This document shows positions 35,349 through 44,490 of a stretch of 64,000 nucleotides of DNA, piece after piece. The stretch comes from Pedobacter lusitanus (lineage in GTDB: Bacteria > Bacteroidota > Bacteroidia > Sphingobacteriales > Sphingobacteriaceae). The translations under genes and the position numbers were made by a program. The stretch covers positions 3,224,001 to 3,288,000 of the forward strand of contig NZ_CP157278.1 of NCBI RefSeq assembly GCF_040026395.1, given 5' to 3'. Within the stretch, counting starts at the first letter, position 1. Each line of letters begins with the position of its first letter. Under the pieces are notes generated by a model, which saw only the letters and a list, made by a program, of their open reading frames with translations, searched no databases and was not told the origin of the DNA.

Positions 35349-35981
35349 TTAATCAATTGGTTTCAATTGAATATCTGTCCCCTCAGGCAAATTATATACT
35401 TGATTTGCTATATTCGCATTAGCTAAAATATAATTAGGGAAAGAACCCGCATACAAGTTTTCAATTTCATATTCACCACCAACAACAAAAGGAATTATTG
35501 GGCATAATCGTTCATTATAGTTAATATGAGTTTTTTTACTATCCCATAGCTCCAGAATAACAACACCAGAATAATACTCCAGATCATTGAATATCAAATC
35601 AATCCAATCATTAAATCTTTCGGCTACATATTCTTTCTCTCCAGTTTCAATATTAAAGAACACTATTCCTTTCGTTGAGAAACCAAATTGATTACCAAAT
35701 ATATCTTGAGCAAAGAAAAATTCACCTTCCAGCATATTAGAATAGTTAGTTTCCATATACTTGTTAATAATCATAATATTATTATAATCATTAACATCAT
35801 CCAACGAGTAAACTTGCAGTGAATTTCTAAAGAAAAAACCTCCATTTACACCATTTGTCAAAAAATCAAAATATTCTATATCTGAAATAGATTGCTTAAG
35901 TACATTTAAACTAGCACCAGCAATATGTGAGGTCTTATATTCACTATTTATCTCAACGATCAATCTTTTGTAATGTTTCAT
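35349..35981 (-). CDS. SMI1/KNR4 (SUKH)-type immunity protein of tip 5
   Basis: 210 residues. The mid-part (FDFLTNGVNGGFFFRNSLQV, then YSLDDVNDYNNI; GEFFFAQDIFGNQFGFSTKG; IVFFNIETGEKEYVAERFND) has the SUKH/SMI1 pattern: an aromatic strand pair with FG.D.FG.Q. SUKH proteins are well-known immunity proteins for nuclease toxins. The start is 3 bp after the NucA/NucB tip stop. Likely intact. Confidence 0.75.
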   Translation of the reverse strand: MKHYKRLIVEINSEYKTSHIAGASLNVLKQSISDIEYFDFLTNGVNGGFFFRNSLQVYSLDDVNDYNNIMIINKYMETNYSNMLEGEFFFAQDIFGNQFGFSTKGIVFFNIETGEKEYVAERFNDWIDLIFNDLEYYSGVVILELWDSKKTHINYNERLCPIIPFVVGGEYEIENLYAGSFPNYILANANIANQVYNLPEGTDIQLKPID

Positions 35982-35984
35982 CTT

Positions 35985-36655
35985 TTAATCTTTTGGTATA
36001 ATTTTCACCTTTGTTCCATTTGGCAAATTTCTTATCTGGTGTCTAATCGATGCGCCAGCGCCTCTATTATCTGAAGGTCCAATATGTTTAATACTAAAAC
36101 CACCATTATCATTATCAATAACAGCTGGGGGAACTTCGTCCCTATCCTTACCTTTTTCCGTTTTTGTACCCTTTAATTTCTCTCTCCTTCTTTCACTTGC
36201 CCCTTTCCGGTCTATAGTTCCCTTATTATTCACTCCATTTTTTATTGCTTCTTCTAAATGTTCAGCAGACTCAGGATGCTTACTTTTGGAAACGCCAACC
36301 TCAACATGATCATCCTTGTTCTCTGTTTTTGCAATACTCTGCAATTTAGGTTTAGAAACACTAGTATTATCCTGAGCAGAACTATAAAAACTACCATTAT
36401 TTGAAACCTGCTTCGCAGTGTTAACAACCATGTATGTCGACACTGCGGCCAATGTGGCAGCAGCAATATAAGTTAACGCTTCCGTTGCATATATTATACA
36501 CGCCGGACAATTACCATCCGGATCAGTTAAGTTAGTCGGATTGTTCCAACCATATGCATAAGGAGAAAGATGAATTTGATTAGGATGATCAGCCAACGCA
36601 TCAACTACATTCCACCTTCCAATTACCGGATCATAGAACCTTGCCCCGTAATCGT
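35985..36655 (-). pseudogene. Displaced RHS tip 5: NucA/NucB-type nuclease toxin, no start or promoter
   Basis: Right after the 10-bp core the frame reads [20 protein letters not shown], then [20 protein letters not shown]. The toxin end ([20 protein letters not shown], then [20 protein letters not shown]) has the DRDE-P and NRGAG pattern of the NucA/NucB deoxyribonuclease family, a common RHS tip. Upstream of the core the frame runs into the element end and meets a stop, with no ATG. It is thus a silent cassette whose upstream side still shows an element boundary. Confidence 0.78.
36646..36655. repeat. 10-bp att-like core (exact), tip 5
   Basis: CCGTAATCGT directly joined on its right to an element end (GTACCCTTATGCGAC), exactly as at 39785 and 45958. 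This is a solo element junction. Confidence 0.75.
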
Positions 36656-36850
36656 GTACCCTTATGCGACTTTTTTCGGGTTTGCCGGTTTTTCCGGCTG
36701 CACTTTTTCAGTGCCATAAAGAACTTTCCTTTACAGTAAAGTTAGTGCTTTATTTGTGTTTACTGGTTGCAAGGATTCGCGTTTTTTTGTTGGAGATTTT
36801 ACTTTTAAAATTCAAAATCTATAAATAACAATACTTTTCTATTAGTTCAT
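36646..36850. mobile_element. Solo left end of a diverged RHS-tip element
   Basis: 36656-36770 aligns with 39795-39910 of the intact element with scattered changes. All three stem-loops are kept while their loops differ (for example loop TTTTT at 36689-36693 against ATTTG). Similarity fades after about 36850. No element genes follow, so the interior has been deleted. 36851-37078 is AT-rich without a supported gene. Confidence 0.75.
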
Positions 36851-37078
36851 TCGTTTAAAAAAATGCAATACTAGATAGCATTAAAATCCGTCCGTAAATA
36901 AAATCTTATTCCCAATCACCTTTATTACTTATTTAAGATGCAAATACTCAATGAGAGGAATTTATAAGTTTTATAAAAAAACTCTCATTAAACAAATCAA
37001 AAGTATTGTTCTTAAATATTTTTCCGTGACAACCAGAATAAATCATTAAATTTAATTTCACAGCAATCCGGATTTCTT

Positions 37079-37291
37079 ATGAATACTATTTTTAATGTTC
37101 CTTCTAAAAAAGCAAAAAAAGAAGCGCTTAACCATCCTAATGGATATGTCTACGTTATTAATGAAGCCTATTCTGATAAAAAGGATGTCCCTCCTGAAGC
37201 CATAGCTGGTGCATGGAAGGTAAATGAAAATGGCCTCATTGAGGGGGATTTTATTCCAAATCCTAAATATTTAGATAAGTCACTTATTTAA
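37079..37291 (+). CDS. Small hypothetical protein of the cassette array
   Basis: 70 residues (NHPNGYVYVINEAYSDKKDV, PPEAIAGAWKVNENGLIEGD). Codon use and composition look protein-like, and it ends [11 protein letters not shown]. No clear ribosome-binding site or promoter; the 3' end overlaps the convergent immunity gene at 37280 by 12 bp. It could be a small intact gene or a toxin C-terminus left from an inverted cassette. No family recognised. Confidence 0.45.
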   Translation: MNTIFNVPSKKAKKEALNHPNGYVYVINEAYSDKKDVPPEAIAGAWKVNENGLIEGDFIPNPKYLDKSLI

Positions 37292-37690
37292 GCTCTCTAT
37301 CCATTTTTTATAAAATATTTTTTGTTCATTTACAGTAGCTACTTCACCAATTAATGCAGAATCAAAAATGTTAACAAGATCAGTTAAGGATGCCTGCATT
37401 CCCAATTTCAATATGTAAGCTTTAAGTCCACCACTCATTTGACTTGACATTCTTGAAGGATAAACATTCCTAACCGATCCTTGGCATAGAACATATAAAT
37501 CCTTTGATTCTAAAATTTGCCTTAATTTAGTCAGACACTCAAAAAAATCATTTCCCGACAATTCTTCCAAATCCAATTCTTTAGCATTAAGTAATATCGT
37601 CGCTACACCTTGATTGGTTTTCCCATTCAAATAAGCAACAAAACTATTTCCCTGCTTATCCGATATGGTTAGCTCTTTATTTATTTTCAT
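37280..37690 (-). CDS. Immunity protein of tip 4 (ADP-ribosyltransferase)
   Basis: 136 residues, soluble, mixed alpha/beta ([20 protein letters not shown], then [20 protein letters not shown]). Its ATG overlaps the tip 4 stop (ATGA, 37687-37690), the classical toxin-immunity coupling. The C-terminal part ([14 protein letters not shown]) is helical. No family name recognised; the function is inferred from position. Confidence 0.62.
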   Translation of the reverse strand: MKINKELTISDKQGNSFVAYLNGKTNQGVATILLNAKELDLEELSGNDFFECLTKLRQILESKDLYVLCQGSVRNVYPSRMSSQMSGGLKAYILKLGMQASLTDLVNIFDSALIGEVATVNEQKIFYKKWIESLNK

Positions 37691-38568
37691 TTGTTCTTTA
37701 TAAAAGGGCCAACAAATTTACCATTAGCGCCCACCTGCCTAGCGCCTATGATTGATTGACTCGAGATATTTAAGGGCACAGCTGTTTCCAATTCACCAGG
37801 AAAGGGACTAGAGCTACCTAATGCTTGATTCACTTTTACTCCATTAGCAGGCTCTCCTATTGTGTATACAAATCCTCCTTCTCCAGCAAATCCTCTAGAT
37901 ACACTTGGTGAAGAAGATGTAGAAATAAAACCGCTGTTAGAAGGATTATTTGCGGCATGATCTAATAAATTCATATTGTTACCTTTTGAAGAAAATCCAT
38001 TAGAAAACACTTCGTTTGGCGCACGACTATCCCCTCTAAACACAAAACCACCTGAAGACTCAGAAGTAGCTGCGCTAGCTCCCTTTAAAGCTCCAGCAGC
38101 CTTGCTAACAAGAGCACCTACTCCCATTGTTGCGGCCGTATTTATTACATTTGCACCAGCATCTCCTATTATATTCCCTGCCGTTTTAGCATCACCAGAC
38201 AGTACCGCCTTACCCAACGCATAATTTTGTTCCACTGCACCTGACATCCCAAGCGTAGCCGTATTTGCAGCAAATTTGGCCGCACCACCGAGTGTTATGC
38301 TTTTTAATGTAGTGATAGGATTAGTAGTTAAAACCTTACCTATCGCTTTATAATTATTAACAAAACCTTGCGCAACTCCCTTAAAGAAAAGACCACAACA
38401 CGCTTGGGTCTCCATTCCATCAGGATCAACAAATCGAATTGGGTTATCGTCGCCATAAACAAACGGACTCCATCTTCTTGACTTCTCAGCTAACGGGTCT
38501 ATACTAGTCCATCTCCCAATAACAGGATCATAGAACCTTGCCCCGTAATTGTACTCCCCTAACTCTTC
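37687..38568 (-). pseudogene. Displaced RHS tip 4: ADP-ribosyltransferase-type toxin, no start or promoter
   Basis: After a TAG at 38569 the frame reads [20 protein letters not shown], then [20 protein letters not shown] and a glycine/alanine-rich linker. The toxin shows the R-S-E triad of ADP-ribosyltransferases: [12 protein letters not shown] (Arg), [16 protein letters not shown] (STS) and [10 protein letters not shown] (ExE-like). Such tips modify host proteins, RNA or DNA with NAD+. The RHS side retains LQ-EEL codons close to those of the active RHS gene, so this copy was cut just upstream of the core. Confidence 0.78.
38543..38552. repeat. 10-bp att-like core (1 mismatch), tip 4
   Basis: CCGTAATTGT; one base differs from the core and changes YDYG to YNYG on the coding strand. 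Confidence 0.6.
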
Positions 38569-38578
38569 CTATTGCAAA

Positions 38579-38956
38579 TCACTTGGATTTCTTATAATTA
38601 TCTCTGTAATCAAGGATAATTTTACTTCCATTTTTTTTATAGATTTCCAACTTGAAAGAGTTTTCAATCTTTGATAATGAATCTCCCATTTCTATATAAG
38701 GTTCCCAATTTCTAAAGATTGGGAACCTTACTTTATTTGACACCGCATATTTGACATTATGATTCTCTTCATCAAAATACATACTATCAATTTTACCGTT
38801 AAAATGCTTCATTAGATTATCTTTTTGTATTATTTCTACTGTCCCCGGGCTAGAAATAATTGAGTGGAGAATAAAACCAACTAAAAACATTAACGGAACA
38901 GCAATAGCTACACCTATAATAATACGATCTCTTACTGAAATATTTTTTCCAATCAT
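38579..38956 (-). CDS. Membrane-anchored immunity protein of tip 3
   Basis: 125 residues with one N-terminal membrane helix ([20 protein letters not shown]) and an outward-facing beta-rich domain ([20 protein letters not shown], then [20 protein letters not shown]). Its start overlaps the tip 3 stop by 4 bp. It ends about 10 bp before the RHS fragment of tip 4. It probably protects against tip 3 in the periplasm or at the membrane. Confidence 0.6.
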   Translation of the reverse strand: MIGKNISVRDRIIIGVAIAVPLMFLVGFILHSIISSPGTVEIIQKDNLMKHFNGKIDSMYFDEENHNVKYAVSNKVRFPIFRNWEPYIEMGDSLSKIENSFKLEIYKKNGSKIILDYRDNYKKSK

Positions 38957-39794
38957 CGCAATAATTTTGTTCTTGAATTACTATACATTGCCCCTCCACC
39001 CCAACCAGTACCAAATGAGAAACCAGTTTGATGAGTTTTATATCCCCCATCATTTGCGCCAAATCTGTTATAGTTCATTGCTTTTCCTCCTACTGTATTA
39101 GGATCTAAGCTTCCTCCATAACTTACACCAGCATCCATAAGTGGGGTTGAAACACCAACATTATAAGAAGCTCCTTTACCAACAAAATCTTGGTTATGAA
39201 ACTGTTGATTAGTAGCAGTCGGTATTGTTTGTCCAAAATCTAATTGCGCACCAATACCTATGCCTATATTACCCGAAAATGAGACATAAAAATCACTATT
39301 CCCTGTAGCGTCAGTAACTAAACCTGCACCTATTCCAAATCCTCCGATTGCAGCAAAGCCTGCCGAAACTCCCATATAGCTTCCTTCTGTTTGTCTAGGT
39401 GTGAAGGTAGATCCGAGTGAGTTTGAAAAACTTTCCTTAGAACCTGCTGCCAATGTCACCCCTCCTTTTGTAATAGAACCATCCTCATGCAGGGATACAG
39501 TTTCTAATGAGGTAGAACCATTGCTTACAGATGCTGTGGCCTCCTTACCTATATACTTCGCCCCTTCTCCTTGATATTTTTCTGCCGTTACGGCATCAGT
39601 AACTCTGTCATCCCAAACAAATTTATTTCCTTTTTCCACCCAATCAGTAGCTTCCATACCATCAGGATCAATAAACCTAATTGGATTATTCAAACCGTAA
39701 ACATATGGGGAGAAACGTCTACTTTTTTCAGAAAGAGGGTCTATTGTATTGAAACGACCGATAACCGGATCATAGAACCTTGCGCCGTAATCGT
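38953..39794 (-). pseudogene. Displaced RHS tip 3: glycine-rich toxin, no start or promoter
   Basis: Next to the core at 39785 the frame reads [20 protein letters not shown], then [20 protein letters not shown]. The tip is rich in Gly and hydrophobic strands ([20 protein letters not shown], then [18 protein letters not shown]), the look of a pore-former or beta-barrel-like domain; this is a guess from composition. It was the resident tip before the duplicated element inserted, because the element's outer boundary is fused to its first codons. Confidence 0.7.
39785..39794. repeat. 10-bp core, outer junction (attR-like)
   Basis: CCGTAATCGT between old tip 3 and the element end. Confidence 0.8.
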
Positions 39795-39822
39795 GTACCC
39801 TTATGCGACTTTTTTCGGGTTC

Positions 39823-39882
39823 GCCGGATTTGCCGGCTGCACTTTTTCAGTGCTATAAAGAACTTTCCTTTTCCGTAAAGTT
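39823..39882. promoter_or_regulatory. Three consecutive stem-loops at the element end
   Basis: GCCGG/CCGGC (39823-39837), GCACT/AGTGC (39839-39853) and AACTTT/AAAGTT (39861-39882). The stems are conserved and the loops differ in the diverged copy at 36684-36743. They lie 28 bp inside the core, a place suited to recombinase or accessory-protein binding, or to single-strand folding. Confidence 0.65.
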
Positions 39883-39959
39883 AGTGCTTTATTTGTGTTT
39901 ACTGGTTGGACTTGTTTGGCTTTTTTTTGTTGGAGATTCGACTTTGAAGGTGCGGAACT

Positions 39960-40732
39960 ATAAACGGTACTGCTTGTTCGTTAGTTCATCTGTTATAGCA
40001 AAGATAGCCCCGAAAGTAAAGCTGTAAAGGGCTTTCGCGGCATAAACGCTCGTAGCCTTTGCCCTCAAAAAGGCCATTTATTCCACGATCCCTTGACAGC
40101 TTCACTTTCTTAGGCTCGGGGTGGCTTAACAAATGAACTACCTGAACCCATGATGAAAGGGGCGCCATCTTGCTCCCTCCAGGGATAAAACGAGCTTTGG
40201 TAGCGGGGAGGACAAGAGCGGCTCTTTTGATCCCTGAGAGGTTGGGCGGGAGCACTGTCCCTGTTTCAGGGGGCATGAGATGTTCCCCCGACCAGTCTTG
40301 CACTGCCACCATCAATGAACAATACCTTGCTGCCGCAGGCCTTGCCGCTGACCGACTGGAAGGAGACGGCATATATCAACAAAGGCAAAGGCTGCTTTTC
40401 GCAGGCGTTTGCCTACACTGTAGGCAGTGGAAGCCGATAGCCCGGGTACACCTTTTTTCATGAAAACACTTTGGCTATGGGCTGGAACGCGAGCGGTGGC
40501 CGAGCGTAGGCCGAGCGGCTATTTAACATAATACCCATTATCAGCTCAGCTCTGGGAGTTAACCAAAGTCATGGAGCACTGCTGAGATTATAATGTGTAT
40601 TATGTTATTTTGCTTTGGGCTGGTTCTTCACCGGCAGAAGAGATGGCCAGCGGAAGGACAGCAAAAGACAGAGACAAGCGAGCCCCTTTAGCGAGCTGGC
40701 TGGATTTTGATGGACTGAGGGCGTGCGCAATT
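39960..40732. other. GC-rich non-coding block of element copy 1
   Basis: Much richer in GC than the flanks, with runs of short inverted repeats (for example GCCTAC act GTAGGC near 40412, and GCCGAGCG motifs near 40500). Open frames of 128 codons (minus, 39986-40372) and 97 codons (plus, 40170-40463) overlap each other, which shows lack of stops rather than coding. It could hold a structured RNA or further recombination sites. Confidence 0.5.
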
Positions 40733-41650
40733 TTATTTTAGCGGATGGTGTTTATTCAGAGCCTCTTTCAGGTCTTCCAGATTACTGGTCTGATACCATT
40801 CAGTACTGCTCACATATTTATGGCCTGCCATATATTGAACTGTCCGTAAGTCTTTTTCTTTCAACCATTCAGTGATTACACTTTGACGGAGCTGTACTGC
40901 ATTTTTATATTTTACGTTCAACCTACGTAAAGCCTGGTTCAGATGATATAAGCTGTTTTTGATGTTTTCACAACCATTCATACTGATGAACAACTGACTG
41001 ATTTGTTCAGCTGATTTCATTGTTTTAGGTTTTCTACCGGAACGTCCTGCCATTCTGTTAACCAGGATCTTAGAACGGGTAACATGGATATATTCATACA
41101 GTTCCATGATCTGAAAGGCTTCCAGCCTAAGCATTCTGCTATTGCTATGCTCATTTGCAGCGATGTATACCTTTCCTTCTTTTAGCTTGAGATGCTCTTC
41201 TTTCAGCTGATGCAGATCCTGAGTACTCAAACCCTGATAGATCAGCAAAGACAACATCACTTTATTACGCTGACTACGCTCATCTTTAACCTGATAACTT
41301 TCATATAAAGCATCCAGCTCGCCTTTTTCCAACAGACCACTGGGAACAGTTCTGGTACTGCCTTTCAACCTGATACCTGCTACCGGATTACTACTGACCC
41401 TGCCCTGTTTCTGTAACCAGCTAAAGTAATACCGGATAGCCAGCAGCATCCGGTTAACCAGTCCCACTCCTTTATTTTCCTGCTTCTGGTAAGCTGCATA
41501 ATCAAGGATTTCATTATAGCTCACCTGCTCCAGATTGAAGCCTTCCTCTGCAAGCCAGCCCAGAAAGTGACTCGTATATTTCCGGTGCTGGTAAACCGTA
41601 ACAGGTTTTAAGCCATGATGCTCCAGGTACTGCTCAAAGCTCATGTACAA
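40733..41650 (-). CDS. Tyrosine recombinase-fold protein B with incomplete active site (copy 1)
   Basis: 305 residues. The N-terminal SAM-like core-binding domain (FEQYLEHHGLKPVTVYQHRK, then FLGWLAEEG) and C-terminal catalytic fold can be aligned with recombinase A. Arg I is Ser142 (YQGLSTQDL against CGLRKSE) and the HxxR His is Val252 (AVQLRQS), while Arg255, His277 (MAGHKYV) and Tyr286 (TEWYQ) remain. It is probably not competent alone and may form a heteromer with A, in the way XerC and XerD share work. It overlaps recombinase A by 17 bp, so both are made together. Confidence 0.82.
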   Translation of the reverse strand: MYMSFEQYLEHHGLKPVTVYQHRKYTSHFLGWLAEEGFNLEQVSYNEILDYAAYQKQENKGVGLVNRMLLAIRYYFSWLQKQGRVSSNPVAGIRLKGSTRTVPSGLLEKGELDALYESYQVKDERSQRNKVMLSLLIYQGLSTQDLHQLKEEHLKLKEGKVYIAANEHSNSRMLRLEAFQIMELYEYIHVTRSKILVNRMAGRSGRKPKTMKSAEQISQLFISMNGCENIKNSLYHLNQALRRLNVKYKNAVQLRQSVITEWLKEKDLRTVQYMAGHKYVSSTEWYQTSNLEDLKEALNKHHPLK

Positions 41651-42509
41651 TATGGGTATAGATCTGCGTACTTTCCAAACTGCTGTGACCCAGGAACCGC
41701 TGGATCTGTTCCAACCTCATTCCTGCTGCAAGCAGATGAGTCGCTATACTATGACGAAGGGTATGGGGGCCGATGGCCTGATCAAGATCTGCCTTTTCTT
41801 TTAACCGTTCAATACGTTTAAAAGCCGTCTTTAACCGTCCCCCATGGATCGTTAACACCAGCGCAGATTCTTTATTCCCACTCAGCAGATAAGGCCGCCC
41901 ATAGCGCAGGTAATGCTCCAGATCTGTTTTATTGCTTCCTGTCAGCGGAACATAACGCGCTTTATAACCTTTACCTTTACGAACCAGCACCAGTTCTTTT
42001 TCCAGCAGTACATCTTCTGTATTCAGGCTCAGCCCTTCACTTTTTCTAAGACCACATCCATAATACAAAGCCAGTAGTGCACGGTCTCGCAGACCCAAAG
42101 GACTATCCGAGGTGGCAGCATAAAGTTTCCCCACTTCCTTTCTGCTCAGTATATTCTTGCCCATTACAGGCTTCTCTTTAAGCTGAACCTTGACCGTAAA
42201 GCTTTCCTGTCCGCTTTCAGCCAGATACCGCGCAAACTTACGGATCACCTGCAGGTGTTTACGCCGGTAGTTCAAACTCAGTAAACCTCTGCCGGTTTTA
42301 CCCGGTTTCTCACTCAGCTCAATCAGGTAATTGTGCAGATGACTTTCCTGGAGTTGTGACAGGCTAACACAAGCCTGTGATTCCAGATAGCTCAGGAACT
42401 CTCCCAGCAGCTTAGGCATATCCCTTTGACTGCTGACATCAAAGTTCAGTACCTTGAGCCACTGTTCAAAGCCTGTTTGCTGCCGGATATAAAGTGGATT
42501 TTCCATCAT
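41634..42509 (-). CDS. Tyrosine recombinase A (XerC/D-like integrase), complete active site (copy 1)
   Basis: 291 residues. The N-terminal SAM-like DNA-binding domain covers about 10-100 (FEQWLKVLNFDVSSQRDMPK). The catalytic residues are all visible: Arg154 (YGCGLRKSEGL), Lys in the RKGKGYKARYVP beta-hairpin (177-186), His249 and Arg252 (PHTLRHSIATHLL), His275 (FLGHSS) and Tyr284 (TQIYTHI). It is expected to cut and exchange strands at the 10-bp core. It lies between the ATPase gene and recombinase B in one minus-strand operon. Confidence 0.93.
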   Translation of the reverse strand: MMENPLYIRQQTGFEQWLKVLNFDVSSQRDMPKLLGEFLSYLESQACVSLSQLQESHLHNYLIELSEKPGKTGRGLLSLNYRRKHLQVIRKFARYLAESGQESFTVKVQLKEKPVMGKNILSRKEVGKLYAATSDSPLGLRDRALLALYYGCGLRKSEGLSLNTEDVLLEKELVLVRKGKGYKARYVPLTGSNKTDLEHYLRYGRPYLLSGNKESALVLTIHGGRLKTAFKRIERLKEKADLDQAIGPHTLRHSIATHLLAAGMRLEQIQRFLGHSSLESTQIYTHIVHEL

Positions 42510-42536
42510 GTATATTTTTTACTAACTGTACGTTTC

Positions 42537-44153
42537 TTAACCAGTCCGGGTTACTGCCCCTTTCTTACTGAGGCTCTGCACCTTGACTAACCCACTGCTC
42601 TTCTGGGATACTGATGGGTTACAGGATACTGAACGGATCTGAGAGAGGATACCCAACACCATGGCCTGACCACTCTCCTGCAACGTTTCCAGATCATTCC
42701 ATCGCTGCACCTTATACTCAAAGCCTTTATAGCGGTTTCCACGGGTGATCCGGATATAGCCCATCCGTTCCAGCTCATACAGATAACGACCAATACTACT
42801 GGGCGTAAGCCGGAAAGCTGAGCGGATCTCTTTACTATAAAAGCTATCTGTATCATTCCCTTTCAGGTAACTCTTCAAACGTTCAAAGAAGTTACGACAG
42901 GCATCATTCAGCTCATCACTCTTTTTCAGCAGCGTGGTTTCCAATAACCTGAAGGCGGTTTCTACATCTTCAATCGTACTCTCGATATACTGTTCTCCGG
43001 TATCCAGGTCTGTTTTCAACTCCCGCTGGTACTGGTGGTAATAGGTCACCGTCTCGGTAAACAGCAGCAATAACAGCATCGTCCGGCGGGGCTTGAACAC
43101 CTCTTCAGGTAGTTTCATGTAAACAGCAAAGGGATTTCTTACCGTAATAGGATTTAAGATACGCTGCACGTTCTTGATCAGTGCGCGGCTCTGCTGCTCG
43201 GCACCCTGATCAACCTGTCCGGCACTAAGCCGGCGCTGGTATTCCATGATCCGCTGATCCTGTTCTCCGCTCACATCCATATAGAGCAGAATACACCGGT
43301 TCGCGTTATCTTCATACAATTGCTCACGCGTGGTACAGCCACTCACGCAGACCGGACCTTCGACATTCAGCGTCACTGTTTTCAGGTTCCCCTTATTGTC
43401 TTTTAAAGTCACAGTCTTGGAGATTCTCCGTTTACTCTGCAATTCACGCAAAGGATAAAGCGCACTTTCTGCACCATCCAGGTCTTCGATCAGTAGCAGT
43501 TTATGTTTCAGCTCTTCCCGTCCAAAGTAATAAAAGGCATTACTGGAAAGCGTAGTAATTTCAAGCTTGTCTTCTTCGGGCATCAGCTCTGATACTTTCT
43601 CCTGAAGCCAGGTCTTTCCTGTTCCGCTGGCTCCCAGACACATCAGGTGCAAAGGTGTATTGCGCTTACGGGAAGTATAGCTCAGGTAAGCAATCAGACT
43701 ATTGGATTCCTCTCCAATCAGCCCGCTGGCAGCAATCGCCTCCCGCGTTCGCTCCAGCAGGTTTCCAGATTTCAGAAAAGCCAATGCTGCTTTACGTTCT
43801 GCTGCACTCAGTTCTCTTTTCTCCGCCTGCTTGGGCTTCATCGACTCTAGCCGCTCCCCCCGGTAATTTTCCAGTGCACTAGTCAGACCTTTCACCGCCA
43901 AACTCACCTCCACCGTACTCACTTCCAGTACTTCCGCAGATTTCTCAATCAGCTGCTCACTATGGATACTGTTATACAGATCCAGATGATGACGAAAGGC
44001 ATGATCCCGATTATCTATACGGATCAGCTTCAGCGTAACTTTCAGCCGCTCAAGACCGGTCAGCCGCACACCACCCAGTACTGTGATGTGCAGCTTCCCT
44101 TCGGTATACAGCAATAACTCAGGATTATCACTATGCAATTGTCCTTTACTCAT
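42537..44153 (-). CDS. Element-encoded P-loop ATPase with C-terminal winged helix (copy 1)
   Basis: 538 residues. Walker A is GASGTGKT (174-181) and Walker B LLLIEDLD (219-226); VSGCTTREQLYEDNANRCIL near 270-290 looks like sensor and arginine-finger positions of an AAA+ or MCM/helicase-like ATPase. The N-terminal 150 residues are helical and unassigned. FYSKEIRSAFRLTPSSIGRY with LYELERMGYIRITRGN (about 430-475) is a winged helix. It may load or regulate the recombinases, or drive replication of the excised circle; neither is shown by the sequence. It abuts the SymE-like gene by 1 bp. Confidence 0.75.
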   Translation of the reverse strand: MSKGQLHSDNPELLLYTEGKLHITVLGGVRLTGLERLKVTLKLIRIDNRDHAFRHHLDLYNSIHSEQLIEKSAEVLEVSTVEVSLAVKGLTSALENYRGERLESMKPKQAEKRELSAAERKAALAFLKSGNLLERTREAIAASGLIGEESNSLIAYLSYTSRKRNTPLHLMCLGASGTGKTWLQEKVSELMPEEDKLEITTLSSNAFYYFGREELKHKLLLIEDLDGAESALYPLRELQSKRRISKTVTLKDNKGNLKTVTLNVEGPVCVSGCTTREQLYEDNANRCILLYMDVSGEQDQRIMEYQRRLSAGQVDQGAEQQSRALIKNVQRILNPITVRNPFAVYMKLPEEVFKPRRTMLLLLLFTETVTYYHQYQRELKTDLDTGEQYIESTIEDVETAFRLLETTLLKKSDELNDACRNFFERLKSYLKGNDTDSFYSKEIRSAFRLTPSSIGRYLYELERMGYIRITRGNRYKGFEYKVQRWNDLETLQESGQAMVLGILSQIRSVSCNPSVSQKSSGLVKVQSLSKKGAVTRTG

Positions 44154-44341
44154 TACCGTTTCACTTTAATGAGCAGCTCCCCTTCAACAATAGCGATATC
44201 AACCATATCGCCCGCATGAAAGCCGCACTGATCCAGCCAGACTCCTGAGATTCTCAGTTCAGGAACCTGTCTGGACTGGTGATAGGCCAGTGGTACATAT
44301 TTAGTTTGTAACTTAATTGATCTGTGTTGCTGATTTTCCAT
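44153..44341 (-). CDS. SymE-like small protein (copy 1)
   Basis: 62 residues. VPELRISGVWLDQCGFHAGD followed by MVDIAIVEGELLI fits the SymE/MazE-AbrB-like swapped-hairpin fold, with the conserved P.iRl.G.WL...GF..Gd pattern. SymE of E. coli is an SOS-induced toxin; in an element, such a protein could equally be a DNA-binding regulator. It is the first gene of the ATPase-recombinase operon and divergent from the XRE gene. Confidence 0.65.
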   Translation of the reverse strand: MENQQHRSIKLQTKYVPLAYHQSRQVPELRISGVWLDQCGFHAGDMVDIAIVEGELLIKVKR

Positions 44342-44375
44342 CTTTATTAAAGTTTTTATATGTAACTATCAGATA

Positions 44376-44383
44376 CAAATATA
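44376..44383 (-). promoter_or_regulatory. -7 element of the symE-ATPase-recombinase operon (copy 1)
   Basis: CAAATATA on the plus strand is TATATTTG on the minus strand, matching TAnnTTTG, 35 bp before the SymE-like start. Confidence 0.6.
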
Positions 44384-44441
44384 CCCTATTATTTACTTTA
44401 CACCAAAAACTATTAGATTTTTTTATCCCTTTTATTTACGC

Positions 44442-44449
44442 TAAATTTG
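44442..44449 (+). promoter_or_regulatory. -7 element of the XRE regulator gene (copy 1)
   Basis: TAAATTTG matches TAnnTTTG, 41 bp before the XRE ATG. The 149-bp divergent region between the two promoter elements is the obvious place for an operator bound by the XRE protein. Confidence 0.6.
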
Positions 44450-44490
44450 ACTTATCAGGCAATAATGAACAAAAAAGTGTCTTTTAAGAG

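Noticed and set aside
39986..40463. Open frames of 128 codons (minus) and 97 codons (plus) in the GC-rich block
   Set aside because: They overlap on opposite strands over the same DNA, have no recognisable domain, no good start context, and unusual Pro/Arg/Ser composition; the block is better called non-coding until conservation shows otherwise.
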